Part shown: one piece after another, positions 8,159 through 15,569 of the stretch
How the letters are laid out: the number at the start of each line of letters is the position of its first letter
Position numbering within the stretch: position 1 is the first letter of the stretch
NCBI GenBank assembly: GCA_014728245.1
Contig: WJLY01000240.1
Location: forward strand, 1-33,551
Direction of reading: 5' to 3'
DNA from: Candidatus Effluviviaceae Genus IV sp.
GTDB lineage: Bacteria > Joyebacterota > Joyebacteria > Joyebacterales > Joyebacteraceae
DNA length: 33,551 nucleotides
Position numbers and translations under genes: made by a program
The notes under the pieces: generated by a model
Databases searched by the model: none
Told to the model about the DNA's origin: nothing
Seen by the model: the letters and a program-made list of their open reading frames with translations, nothing else

Positions 8159-10147
8159 TTACTTCAGAAGCGTCATCTTGCGCTCGGACCTCTCTCCGTT
8201 CGCCTCGAGGCGCACGAAGTAGATGCCCGACGCCGCGTTCGCTCCCCCGGGTCCCCTGCCGTCCCATCTCACGACCTGCCTGCCGCCGTCGACGGATCCG
8301 TCGAAAAGGACGGAAACCAGCCGACCTCTCACATCGTATACCTTGACGGTGGCCCTCTCGGCGCCACCCGGGACCGTGAAGGCGACCTGCGTAACCGGGT
8401 TGAACGGGTTGGGCACGTTCTGCTCGAGAGACATGCCCTTCCACGCGACCGCCTGGTCGTCAGCGCCCGTCGATATCTCGAACCACGAGAGGATGCGCGA
8501 GACGAGCGTCTTCTGGTTCGAGGGATCGGCCGTTCCGGTCTTCACGTTCTCGAACGGGAACGCCGTGAAGACCACCTTGTGCCCACTCTCCTCCGCCTTC
8601 AAGCCGGTCGGGTTGCCGAACGCCGCGAATATCACGTCCGCTCCCGACAGCAGCGTGAAGCGGTCGGCCGCCGAGGTCGGAACAGGTCCTCCCGACTGGC
8701 CGAGAGCCATCCCGTCGGAGATCGGGTCCCCGGCCACCCCCGCCATAGAGAAACCGCCCATGTCGGAGGTCCAGGAGTCGATGTGCAGGTAGTCCGTCGT
8801 GAAGGCGGTCGCGCCGGAGCGAGATGACAGGAAGTCGGCACTGGCCAGGTAGAGGTTCCCTCCCTGGTCGAGATAGTCGATCATCGCCGCCTCGTCGGCC
8901 TGGCTCACCTGAGAGCAGTTGCTGCCGCCTGTCGTCCAGAGTACCGCCCAGTAGGAAGAGAGCTCTCCGAGAGTCGGCCTGCCAAGCGAATCCGCGTCCC
9001 AGGTGCGAGCCGCGAGCCCCGTGTCGGCGAGCGCGGTCTGGAGGTGGGTCTCCAGGCTCTGGCCGCCGTCGTCATCGACGATCAGAATCGAACGTTGGTC
9101 GACGAACGTAGCGAAGGAAGCCACCGCGGTCGCCTCCGCCGCTCCCTGACTCTGAGCGTTGAGCGACGACAGCCCCAGACCCGGAGTGTTCCCTATGTTG
9201 TCGATCAGCCGCACCTCGAGATCCACGCTCTCGCCCGGATCGAGCGCGAACGTCGACGGGCCGGTGGTCCAACTTCCTCCGGCCTCTCGGTAGTCGCCTG
9301 CCCAGTCGGACGTCGTGACGTTGGCCGGGAGAACATCCTGACTGAACGTGACGGTGAATGTATCCGGAACCGCCCCGGAGTTGGTGAGGGTCGCGGAGTG
9401 AACTGTCGTGTCGCCATAGTCAGCCTCGATCGCGAAATCGGGCGAGGCGAACGACGGGTTGTAGGCGAACGGGACGATCTGCGCGTTCACGACCTCCAGA
9501 GGCGACGTGTCCTCGAGGAAGACAACGATATCGAGATCGCCCTGTACGGCCCATGTCACGTTGAAGTTACGCGACACCACCACCGTATCTCCGGCGGCCG
9601 ACAGGGAGACCGTCGCCGGGGACGCCACTTCGCGCGCCGTCCACGGGTACTCCTGGCTCGTCTCCTCTATTGCCACGAAGCGGGCCGTCATCGTGCCGTA
9701 GGGCACGCTATCGACGGCGCGAAACTTGGCGTCGACCCATCCACCGTCGGCGTTGATGACACCCTTCGACTCGATCTCGACCGGAGTGGGAGCGGCTAGA
9801 CGCGTATTGGTGTAGCTGATATAGGCGGCTTCGCTGGTTCCTACCTGCTCGTACACGCCGTCGAACCAGACCGTCGGCACCGCGGTCACTCCGTACATGT
9901 TGGCCCGCGTGTTGCCGTACGAGATCTGGTAGGCGTCGCTCAGATGCCAGTAGATGACCACGAGCTGGTCTTCGCCGTAGCTGGACTGAAGATCCTGGAG
10001 CGCCTCACGGGCGCTCGGGCAGCTCCCTCACCAGGTGCCGCCGAAGAGCTCGGCGAGAACGGCTCTCTGCGCCGCGTGCGCGGCCGGCGCCGAGAGAAGA
10101 ACGACCGAAGCGAATGCAACGAGGATGGCAGTAGATCGCCGGAACAT
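8159..10147 (-). CDS. Candidate selenoprotein: secreted thioredoxin-like (Omp28-like) protein with C-terminal FlgD-Ig/sorting-type domain; UGA (Sec) at codon 40
   Basis: From ATG 10147: MFRRSTAILVAFASVVLLSAPAAHA|AQRAVLAELFGGTW-U-GSCPSAREALQDLQSSYGEDQLVVIYWHLSDAYQISYGNTRANMYGVTAVPTVWFDGVYEQ..., continuous with ORF 8159..9961. The signal peptide, FGGTW[C]GSC motif and cis-Pro segment (VTAVPTVWFDG) are all in one frame, interrupted only by TGA. GGGAG SD before 10147. C-terminus LEQNVPNPFNPVTQVAFTVPGGAERATVKVYDVRGRLVSVLFDG...GIYFVRLEANGERSERKMTLLK. Confidence 0.85.
9995..10022 (-). promoter_or_regulatory. Candidate bacterial SECIS hairpin
   Basis: Minus strand after UGA: 11 nt, then GAGCGCC-CGUGA-GGCGCUC (7-bp perfect stem, 10016-10010 with 10004-9998, 5-nt loop with G at position 2), plus outer CUG/CAG pairing across a 3-nt bulge. 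Apical loop begins 19 nt after the UGA. Confidence 0.65.
10028..10030 (-). other. In-frame UGA, proposed selenocysteine codon
   Basis: TGA (plus strand TCA 10028-10030) replaces the first Cys of a CxxC active site (GTW-*-GSC), codon 40 of the 10147 frame. Confidence 0.8.
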
Positions 10148-10148
10148 A

Positions 10149-10197
10149 CGTGCTCCCATCGACGGGCCTACGTGTGGCCCGGTCTCTGTGGAGCACG
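10149..10197 (-). promoter_or_regulatory. Nested hairpin overlapping the SD of the candidate selenoprotein gene
   Basis: Inverted repeat CGTGCTCC (10149-10156) / GGAGCACG (10190-10197) enclosing CGGGCC (10163-10168) / GGCCCG (10176-10181); the SD GGGAG (10154-10158) lies partly in the outer stem. Confidence 0.5.
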
Positions 10198-10322
10198 CCG
10201 CCGGGGTCTGGGGAGGCGTAGCCCCTTCTCCAACTGCCGCCAGGCCGCGTCGGCCGAACGGCGTTCACTGCGACTACTCAGCGCGCGCCCCGACCATCTG
10301 CCCGGGGCACCATACAGTCCTG

Positions 10323-10351
10323 ATTATAGCACTAGATTGCGGCTTTGGCAA
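10323..10351 (-). promoter_or_regulatory. Sigma70-type promoter for the candidate selenoprotein gene
   Basis: Minus strand TTGCCA - 17 nt - TATAAT (boxes at 10346-10351 and 10323-10328), about 170 nt upstream of ATG 10147. Confidence 0.65.
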
Positions 10352-10399
10352 GTCTTGCGCGCGGCCGGCGGCAGCGTGCAGGCGTCGCCCGAGCGGCAC

Positions 10400-10417
10400 C
10401 CGGCTCCCGGGAGCCGG
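10400..10417 (-). terminator. Palindromic hairpin after the ornithine-racemase-like gene
   Basis: CCGGCTCCCGGGAGCCGG, an 18-bp perfect palindrome 5 nt after the stop at 10422; no U-tract. Confidence 0.35.
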
Positions 10418-10421
10418 ACCG

Positions 10422-11507
10422 CTACGAGGCCGGCCGCAGCAGCACCTTCTCGGTGTACGGATTGGCCATGAGCCGAACGAAGGACGAGTAGGCCGCGCGG
10501 AAGCCGATCCTGTCGCCGACCGTCAGCCCCTCCTTGACCTCACCGACGTTCACGACCGTGAGATCGCTGCTGGCCCCCGCGATCTTGTAGCTCTCGTTTA
10601 CCGGCGTCAGCCCCCCGATATCGGTGTCGACCTGCCCCACTGTGACGATGGCTCTGTAGCCGCGCTGCCCGGGGTCGGTCTCTTCGTTCTCCTCCAGTGG
10701 CTGGAAGGGCGTCATCTCCGTCGTCTCTCCCAGCGGCACCATTCCCTTCTCCTTGATCTCGACGATCTCGGCCTCGAGCCTCATGGCGTCGCTCCGGAGA
10801 CCCTCCAGAAAGCCCCCCTGTATGAGGTTCGTACCCAGAAAGACTGACTCGCCGACCCTGAAGTGGTTGATCTGTCTGGGCAGGCTGCCGTCGATCAGAA
10901 GCGGAAGCGATGAGCTTGAGCCCGCGGAGATGAGCGGCAGCTTCCGCTCGAACTTGAGCTCGAGGAGTTCACGATAGAGCGCAAGCTGCATGAACTGGTC
11001 GATCGACGGTACGACGCCGCCCAGGCATCCCAGATTGGCGCCGATTCCTATGACGCGTATGTTGGGCAACTCGAAGATGTTCTTGTAGGTCTGCAGCAGC
11101 CGGCCGGGCAGGATCCCCTCTCTCAGATCGCCCAGCTCTATCATCACGACGACGCGATGCACGGTCTCCTGTTTCCGCGCCTCGTCGTTCAGCTCCTGGA
11201 TGATCTCAAGCTCCGTGTTCAGCGATACGTTGGCCAGCCGTACGACGTCGTCTAGCGCGGAGCTGTGGGGCGGCCGCAGGTACCAGGTCTCAACGTCCGG
11301 GGCCACGTCTCTGACCACCTCCAGATTGTCGAGCCTGGAGTCGGACATCGAGTCGACGCCCAGGTCCCGTAGCGCTTCCAGCGTTTCACGGTGACCGCAG
11401 AGAGCCTTGGTGACGACGGTCAGCGTCGCTCCATGCCCCTCTACCCAGTTGCTGATCACGTTGAGGTTGTACTCGAGCGCGTCTAGGTCGATCGTGATCC
11501 TATTCAC
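10422..11507 (-). CDS. Alanine-racemase-fold PLP enzyme, ornithine racemase (Orr/YhfX)-like
   Basis: MNRITIDLDALEYNLNVISNWVEGHGATLTVVTKALCGHRETLEAL...SMSDSRLDNLEVV...RVVVMIELGDLREGILP...GIGANLGCLGGVVPS...HFRVGESVFLGTNLIQG: fold-III PLP barrel, with the Lys in VVTKALCGH. Confidence 0.87.
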   Translation of the reverse strand: MNRITIDLDALEYNLNVISNWVEGHGATLTVVTKALCGHRETLEALRDLGVDSMSDSRLDNLEVVRDVAPDVETWYLRPPHSSALDDVVRLANVSLNTELEIIQELNDEARKQETVHRVVVMIELGDLREGILPGRLLQTYKNIFELPNIRVIGIGANLGCLGGVVPSIDQFMQLALYRELLELKFERKLPLISAGSSSSLPLLIDGSLPRQINHFRVGESVFLGTNLIQGGFLEGLRSDAMRLEAEIVEIKEKGMVPLGETTEMTPFQPLEENEETDPGQRGYRAIVTVGQVDTDIGGLTPVNESYKIAGASSDLTVVNVGEVKEGLTVGDRIGFRAAYSSFVRLMANPYTEKVLLRPAS

Positions 11508-11982
11508 CTTCCCACCTCATCTCCAGATACTTGGACTTGAAACCCGACCGCTCGTAGAGGTGTCGCGCGGGGTTGTCATGCTCGACGTGCAGCTTCACCT
11601 GCCCCTCGCACTCCTCGAATACGCGCTGCAGAAGCGCACCACCGATGCCCTGCCCCCTCGCGTCTGGATCGACCGCTATGAAGAGCAGCAGATTCTCGGG
11701 CACGTAGCGGCTCATGCCCGTATCGAGCATGACGACCGCTCCCAGAAGCCGGTTCTCGGACCGGCCCAGGATGACGAATCCGTCCTTGCAGGGATCGCTC
11801 CCGAGGGCGTAGTCGAGCCCATCGAGGATGACAGGATAAGGGTCCTCGTACGGCTTCAGGCTCTCGTGCAGGAACTCCCCGAGCCTCTCGCGTGTGAGCC
11901 CATCGGGCAGCTCGTCGTACGAGTCGACCCGCGTGATCACGAGCAGATCGAGCGGGGCTCTCTCGCCGGTCTCTCCGGCCAT
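11500..11982 (-). CDS. GNAT family N-acetyltransferase
   Basis: ...NRLLGAVVMLDTGMSRYVPENLLLFIAVDPDARGQGIGGALLQRVFEECEGQVKLHVEHDNPARHLYERSGFKSKYLEMRWEGE: RGQGIGG acetyl-CoA motif. GGAGG SD before ATG 11982; 8-bp overlap with the downstream gene. Confidence 0.92.
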   Translation of the reverse strand: MAGETGERAPLDLLVITRVDSYDELPDGLTRERLGEFLHESLKPYEDPYPVILDGLDYALGSDPCKDGFVILGRSENRLLGAVVMLDTGMSRYVPENLLLFIAVDPDARGQGIGGALLQRVFEECEGQVKLHVEHDNPARHLYERSGFKSKYLEMRWEGE

Positions 11983-12019
11983 GTTGCCTCCTCCCCTTGC
12001 GCCCGAAGCCGGCCGATTC

Positions 12020-13249
12020 TCAGAGAACGACCTCGCGTGGGATCTCGGAGGGCAGCCTGACCAGCGCCTCGTAGTTCATCACGTCCGCCATGTCGCTGAA
12101 CGACGCCACCGTGATCGAGGATCTGCCCTGCGTCCCTATGACGACGACCTCGTCGCCCCTCTCCACTCCGGGTATGTGCGTAACGTCTATGAGTGTCATG
12201 CTCATGTTGACGCGCCCCACGACAACGGCGCGGCGCCCCCTGACGAGCATGTGCCCCTTGTTGCTGAGGTCGCGCGGGAAGCCGGTGAAATAGCCCGTAG
12301 GCACCGCGGCGATCCGGTGGCGCCGGGTCGCCTGGAAGGACGTCCCGTAACCGATGAAGTGTCCCGGCTCCACGTCCTTGAGCCCCATGATGCGGCTCTT
12401 CCAGGTGAGCACGCGTCTCAGGGGGTCTCTTCTGGCCTTTCTCCCGTCCGCCTCGTGGCTCAGAAGATGGTGCATCTTGACCTCGGTGCTGGGCCAGAAA
12501 CCGTACTGCGCTATGCCGCACCTGACCATGTCCATTATCGACTCCGGATAGGTCAAGAGCGCAGCCGACGACGCGACGTGGTGCAGTCGAGGCTCGATAC
12601 CCCGGGCCTTCAGATCCCCGCACAGCTCCCGGAACCGCGCGAGCTGTCCGACGATCCTGACGTGGTTACTTATGCTCTCCGCCCCGGCGAGATGGGTGCA
12701 GACGCCCTCCACATCGAGCGCCTCGGCGTTCGCGGTCATGAGCTCGACGGCCTCTTCGAGGCCGGCGCCCTCGAGCCCGGTCCTGTGCATGCCGGTCTCG
12801 ATTTCGAGGTGCACCTTCGCAGGCTTCCCCACTCGGCGGGCCGCTTCGATCGCCGCCGCAAGGCGCCCCGTCTCGAACACGTTGAAGGCCACGCCGTGCT
12901 CGACCGCCCACGCGAGTTCTTCGTCCGCGATGAACCCCATGATGAGCACCGAGCTGTCCTCGTTCCTCGACCCGACCGCCCTCAGGGCCTCGTCGGCCGT
13001 GAAGACGGAGAAGTGCCGCACGCCGCACGCCTCCGCCAGCGGAACGAAGGTCTCGATGCCGTGGCCGTACGCGTTTCCCTTGATCACCGAGGAGAAGACC
13101 GGTCCCGGGCCTATCGTCTTCCGCAGAAAGCGCAGGTTCCTGGTCAGGGCCCTGGCGTCGAGTATGATCTTCGTCCCGGTGTCGAGCGTTTCGCCGCACT
13201 GTGCGTCGTTTTCGATTGCTGCACCCTCCTGCCGCGGGGCCCGAGACAC
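12020..13249 (-). CDS. alr: Alanine racemase
   Basis: KIILDARALTRNLRFLRKTIGPGPVFSSVIKGNAYGHGIETFVPLAEACGVRHFSVFTADEAL...HLEIETGMHRTGLEG...RCGIAQYGFWPS...VGRVNMSMTLIDVTHIPGVERGDEVVVIG. Start uncertain: GTG 13249 (TAGTG overlap with the upstream stop) or AUC 13216 behind AGGAGGG. Confidence 0.92.
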   Translation of the reverse strand: MSRAPRQEGAAIENDAQCGETLDTGTKIILDARALTRNLRFLRKTIGPGPVFSSVIKGNAYGHGIETFVPLAEACGVRHFSVFTADEALRAVGSRNEDSSVLIMGFIADEELAWAVEHGVAFNVFETGRLAAAIEAARRVGKPAKVHLEIETGMHRTGLEGAGLEEAVELMTANAEALDVEGVCTHLAGAESISNHVRIVGQLARFRELCGDLKARGIEPRLHHVASSAALLTYPESIMDMVRCGIAQYGFWPSTEVKMHHLLSHEADGRKARRDPLRRVLTWKSRIMGLKDVEPGHFIGYGTSFQATRRHRIAAVPTGYFTGFPRDLSNKGHMLVRGRRAVVVGRVNMSMTLIDVTHIPGVERGDEVVVIGTQGRSSITVASFSDMADVMNYEALVRLPSEIPREVVL

Positions 13250-14388
13250 TACTCCCCTGACTCGAGATGCTTGATCGCGCTCCGGAGGAGCTTCGCGCCA
13301 AGTGGGATGAGGTCGTCCGGAAAGACGTAGTCCGGGTGGTGCAGCGGAGCCGTCTTCTCTCCCGCTCCCAGGCCGAACAGCGCTCCTCCGACCGACTCCG
13401 TGAAGTGGCCGAAGTCCTCGGTCCACGCAAACGGGCGCTCCGGCTTGCGGACCTCCAGCCCCAGATCCGCCGCCGCGCGCTCAAGAGCCGCATTGACTCC
13501 GGGGTCGTTCACCGTGCACGGGAACTCCTCAAGCCATTCCGAATCCGCCGACAGCCCGTGCGCCGCGGCCAGGCCGTGGGCCAGCTCCTGACAGCGTCCG
13601 GAGAGCCTCTGCATCACCTCGTCGCTCTGCGCGCGCAAGGTGGCGATCGCCGTCGCGACTCCCGGAGTCGTGCCTAGCGCGGGCTCGCCGAGTCTGGCGT
13701 GGACCACGGTCACGAGCGCGGCCTCGTCGATCGACGTCACCGACTGAGGAACGGACGGCCAGGCCGCCAGGATCTCAGCCAGAGCGCCCGCCGGGCTGAG
13801 GCCTCTATCGGGCTCCGCCGCGTGCGCCGTCCTGCCCTCCAGGACCACGCGCAGGCTCCTGGCTGTCGACGCAAACACGCCGTCCCTCAGGATCACGCTG
13901 CCCAGCGGGACCCCGGGGACGTTGTGCAGCGCGAGAGCGACGTCGGGGTCGAGCTTCCTGAAAGCCGGGTCGTCCAGCACCCGTCTCGCCCCCGCCCCCG
14001 TCTCCTCGGCCGGCTGGAAGAGAAGCACGACTGACCCGGAAGCCGGCGGAGACTCGCTGAGGAGCTCTCCCAGCGCCATCAGGATCGCCATGTGCCCGTC
14101 GTGGCCGCACAGGTGCGATACGCCGGGCGTCTCTGAGGCGTCCGGCCCCTCGCCTTCCGGTATCGGAAGCGCATCCAGCTCGCAGCGGACAAGGATCCTC
14201 CGACCCTTCCCGGAGCCCTCGAAGACAGCCGCGACACCGTGTCCACCGATTCCGCCTACGAGCGCTCCGGGCTCGAGCGGCTCCAGTCGCTCACGGATGA
14301 TCGCCGCGGTGCGCTCCTCCACTCCGGACAGCTCGGCCGCGCGGTGTAGAGACCTGCGGAGAGCGACAGCGTCCTCGAAAGGCTTCAT
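13249..14388 (-). CDS. M20 family amidohydrolase/peptidase
   Basis: MKPFEDAVALRRSLHRAAELSGVEERTAAIIRERLEPL...VRCELDALPIPE...HLCGHDGHMAILMALGELL...LLFQPAEETGAGARRVLDD...LALHNVPGVPLGSV: M20D motifs. Confidence 0.93.
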   Translation of the reverse strand: MKPFEDAVALRRSLHRAAELSGVEERTAAIIRERLEPLEPGALVGGIGGHGVAAVFEGSGKGRRILVRCELDALPIPEGEGPDASETPGVSHLCGHDGHMAILMALGELLSESPPASGSVVLLFQPAEETGAGARRVLDDPAFRKLDPDVALALHNVPGVPLGSVILRDGVFASTARSLRVVLEGRTAHAAEPDRGLSPAGALAEILAAWPSVPQSVTSIDEAALVTVVHARLGEPALGTTPGVATAIATLRAQSDEVMQRLSGRCQELAHGLAAAHGLSADSEWLEEFPCTVNDPGVNAALERAAADLGLEVRKPERPFAWTEDFGHFTESVGGALFGLGAGEKTAPLHHPDYVFPDDLIPLGAKLLRSAIKHLESGE

Positions 14389-14475
14389 GTGTCCTCGCTA
14401 GGTCAGGTGTCGCCGGCGCGCAACACGCGCCCGTGCCCGGGTGGCCCTCCGTCCTATACGCGCGGACCCCGCCCG

Positions 14476-15384
14476 TCAGTCGCGGTCGACCTCTTCGACT
14501 TCCCGGTACCACTTGACCCGGTCGCCGATCTTCGAGCGCATCCGCCACTTCACGCTCTTGGGTTTCTCGTCGATAAGCCGCCTGAGGGTCGCCAGCCGCT
14601 CAGTCACGACGGTAGCGTCTTCAGGCTCGAGATACTCCTCGGCGAGCTTCGCCGACTTGCGGAGATTCATCGTCGCGGTGCGCCACAGGCCCCAGTCCGA
14701 CGCGCAGAGCGACGCCAGATACGCCCCGTCGATCCTGTGCTGATCGCTTCCATCGCGCGAGATCTCGTGTTGCCGGAGGAGCATCATCATGTCCACCAGG
14801 TCCTTGCGGTTGATCTCGACGATCTGAAGCTTCTCGAGCAGAAGATCGACCAGGCTGATCGTGGTCTCGTCTATGTCCAGTCGGCCGCGGAAGTCGATTT
14901 CGTGGCAGAAGCGCAGCTTGTCGATGAAGACGTCCGAGTGGATCGGCTCGCCGGGATGGTAGAAGATCCTCCGCTTGTCCCCGAAGAGCCGGAGCACGCT
15001 CTGGTTCTCTGTCCAGTCGAGCGAGAAGAACGCGTCCTGGACCTTGTCGATCTCCTTCCCGTAGGCGATGAAATCGACGTCCGTCAGATAGCGCTCGTTG
15101 TCATATTCAAGGTGTTTGAAGTCGGGGCACTGGATCCTGAAGGCGAGCGAGCCGATCACGCGCATGGTGGCGCCGTGCTTCTCGGCCGCGCTCATGATCT
15201 CGCCCAGCACGTCATTGAACCGGCGCTCCTGTTCCTGGAGCACCTGTCTGGTCAGCTCGGCGCCCGCGGGAATGAAGGGTATCGGGTGCTCGTTCCCGGT
15301 GTGCTGTTCCGTATCGCTTTCGTTCACTGCGCCTCTCCCCTGGCCTTCGTTCCACCGCGTCCGGTCACGGTTGCTCTTCTTCAT
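14476..15384 (-). CDS. Nucleotidyltransferase-superfamily-like protein
   Basis: RVIGSLAFRIQCPDF...RYLTDVDFIAYGKEIDKVQDAFFSL...HPGEPIHSDVFIDKLRFCHEIDFRGRL: GS...DVD motif of the NTase fold. Start ATG 15384 (MKKSNRDRTRWNEGQG) or GTG 15327 (SD AGGGGAGAG). Confidence 0.75.
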   Translation of the reverse strand: MKKSNRDRTRWNEGQGRGAVNESDTEQHTGNEHPIPFIPAGAELTRQVLQEQERRFNDVLGEIMSAAEKHGATMRVIGSLAFRIQCPDFKHLEYDNERYLTDVDFIAYGKEIDKVQDAFFSLDWTENQSVLRLFGDKRRIFYHPGEPIHSDVFIDKLRFCHEIDFRGRLDIDETTISLVDLLLEKLQIVEINRKDLVDMMMLLRQHEISRDGSDQHRIDGAYLASLCASDWGLWRTATMNLRKSAKLAEEYLEPEDATVVTERLATLRRLIDEKPKSVKWRMRSKIGDRVKWYREVEEVDRD

Positions 15385-15528
15385 GGTGTCCGGACCTGGT
15401 TCTGCGCTTTCACCGCGTCCGGTCACGGTTCCGCATCTTCACGGCGTCCGGACCTGGTTCTGCGCTCTCACCGCGTCCGGTCACGGTTCCGCGTCTTCAC
15501 GGCATCCGGACACGGTTCTCCGCGTTCC
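15355..15528 (-). repeat. 29-bp tandem repeat array (six units, alternating so that the higher-order unit is 58 bp)
   Basis: Units at 15355, 15384, 15413, 15442, 15471, 15500. Minus strand consensus TGAAGACGCGGAACCGTGACCGGACGCGG alternating with TGAGAGCGCAGAACCAGGTCCGGACGCCG. Confidence 0.95.
15381..15500 (-). other. Chain of four overlapping mini-ORFs leading into the nucleotidyltransferase-like gene
   Basis: GTG15500 MKTRNRDRTR*; GTG15471 MRAQNQVRTP*; GTG15442 MKMRNRDRTR*; GTG15413 MKAQNQVRTP*. Each TGA overlaps the next start (GTGA or ATGA). ATG15384 MKKSNRDRTRW... reads through (TGG in place of TGA) into the CDS. Confidence 0.55.
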
Positions 15529-15569
15529 GTGCGTTCTGTCTCGGCACTCCATCTGCACGAGGCCGAGCG

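Noticed and set aside
8159-9961. Reading this as a complete gene starting at GTG 9961
   Set aside because: That start falls inside the thioredoxin fold (VVIYWHL strand) and leaves out the signal peptide and active site, which are present in frame upstream of a single UGA.
10028-10030. UGA reassigned genome-wide (alternative genetic code)
   Set aside because: Several genes here terminate at TGA at sensible C-termini (e.g. 4038, 5565), so UGA works as a stop.
10005-10268. 87-aa minus-strand ORF over the start of the candidate selenoprotein
   Set aside because: Different reading frame, Arg-rich, no signal peptide or thioredoxin motif; the 10147 frame has all expected features.
11894-13330. 478-aa plus-strand ORF
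   Set aside because: Antisense to alanine racemase and GNAT; no family motifs.
15355-15528. 29-bp repeats as a CRISPR array
   Set aside because: The period matches a CRISPR repeat length, but units are directly adjacent with no spacers and no cas genes.
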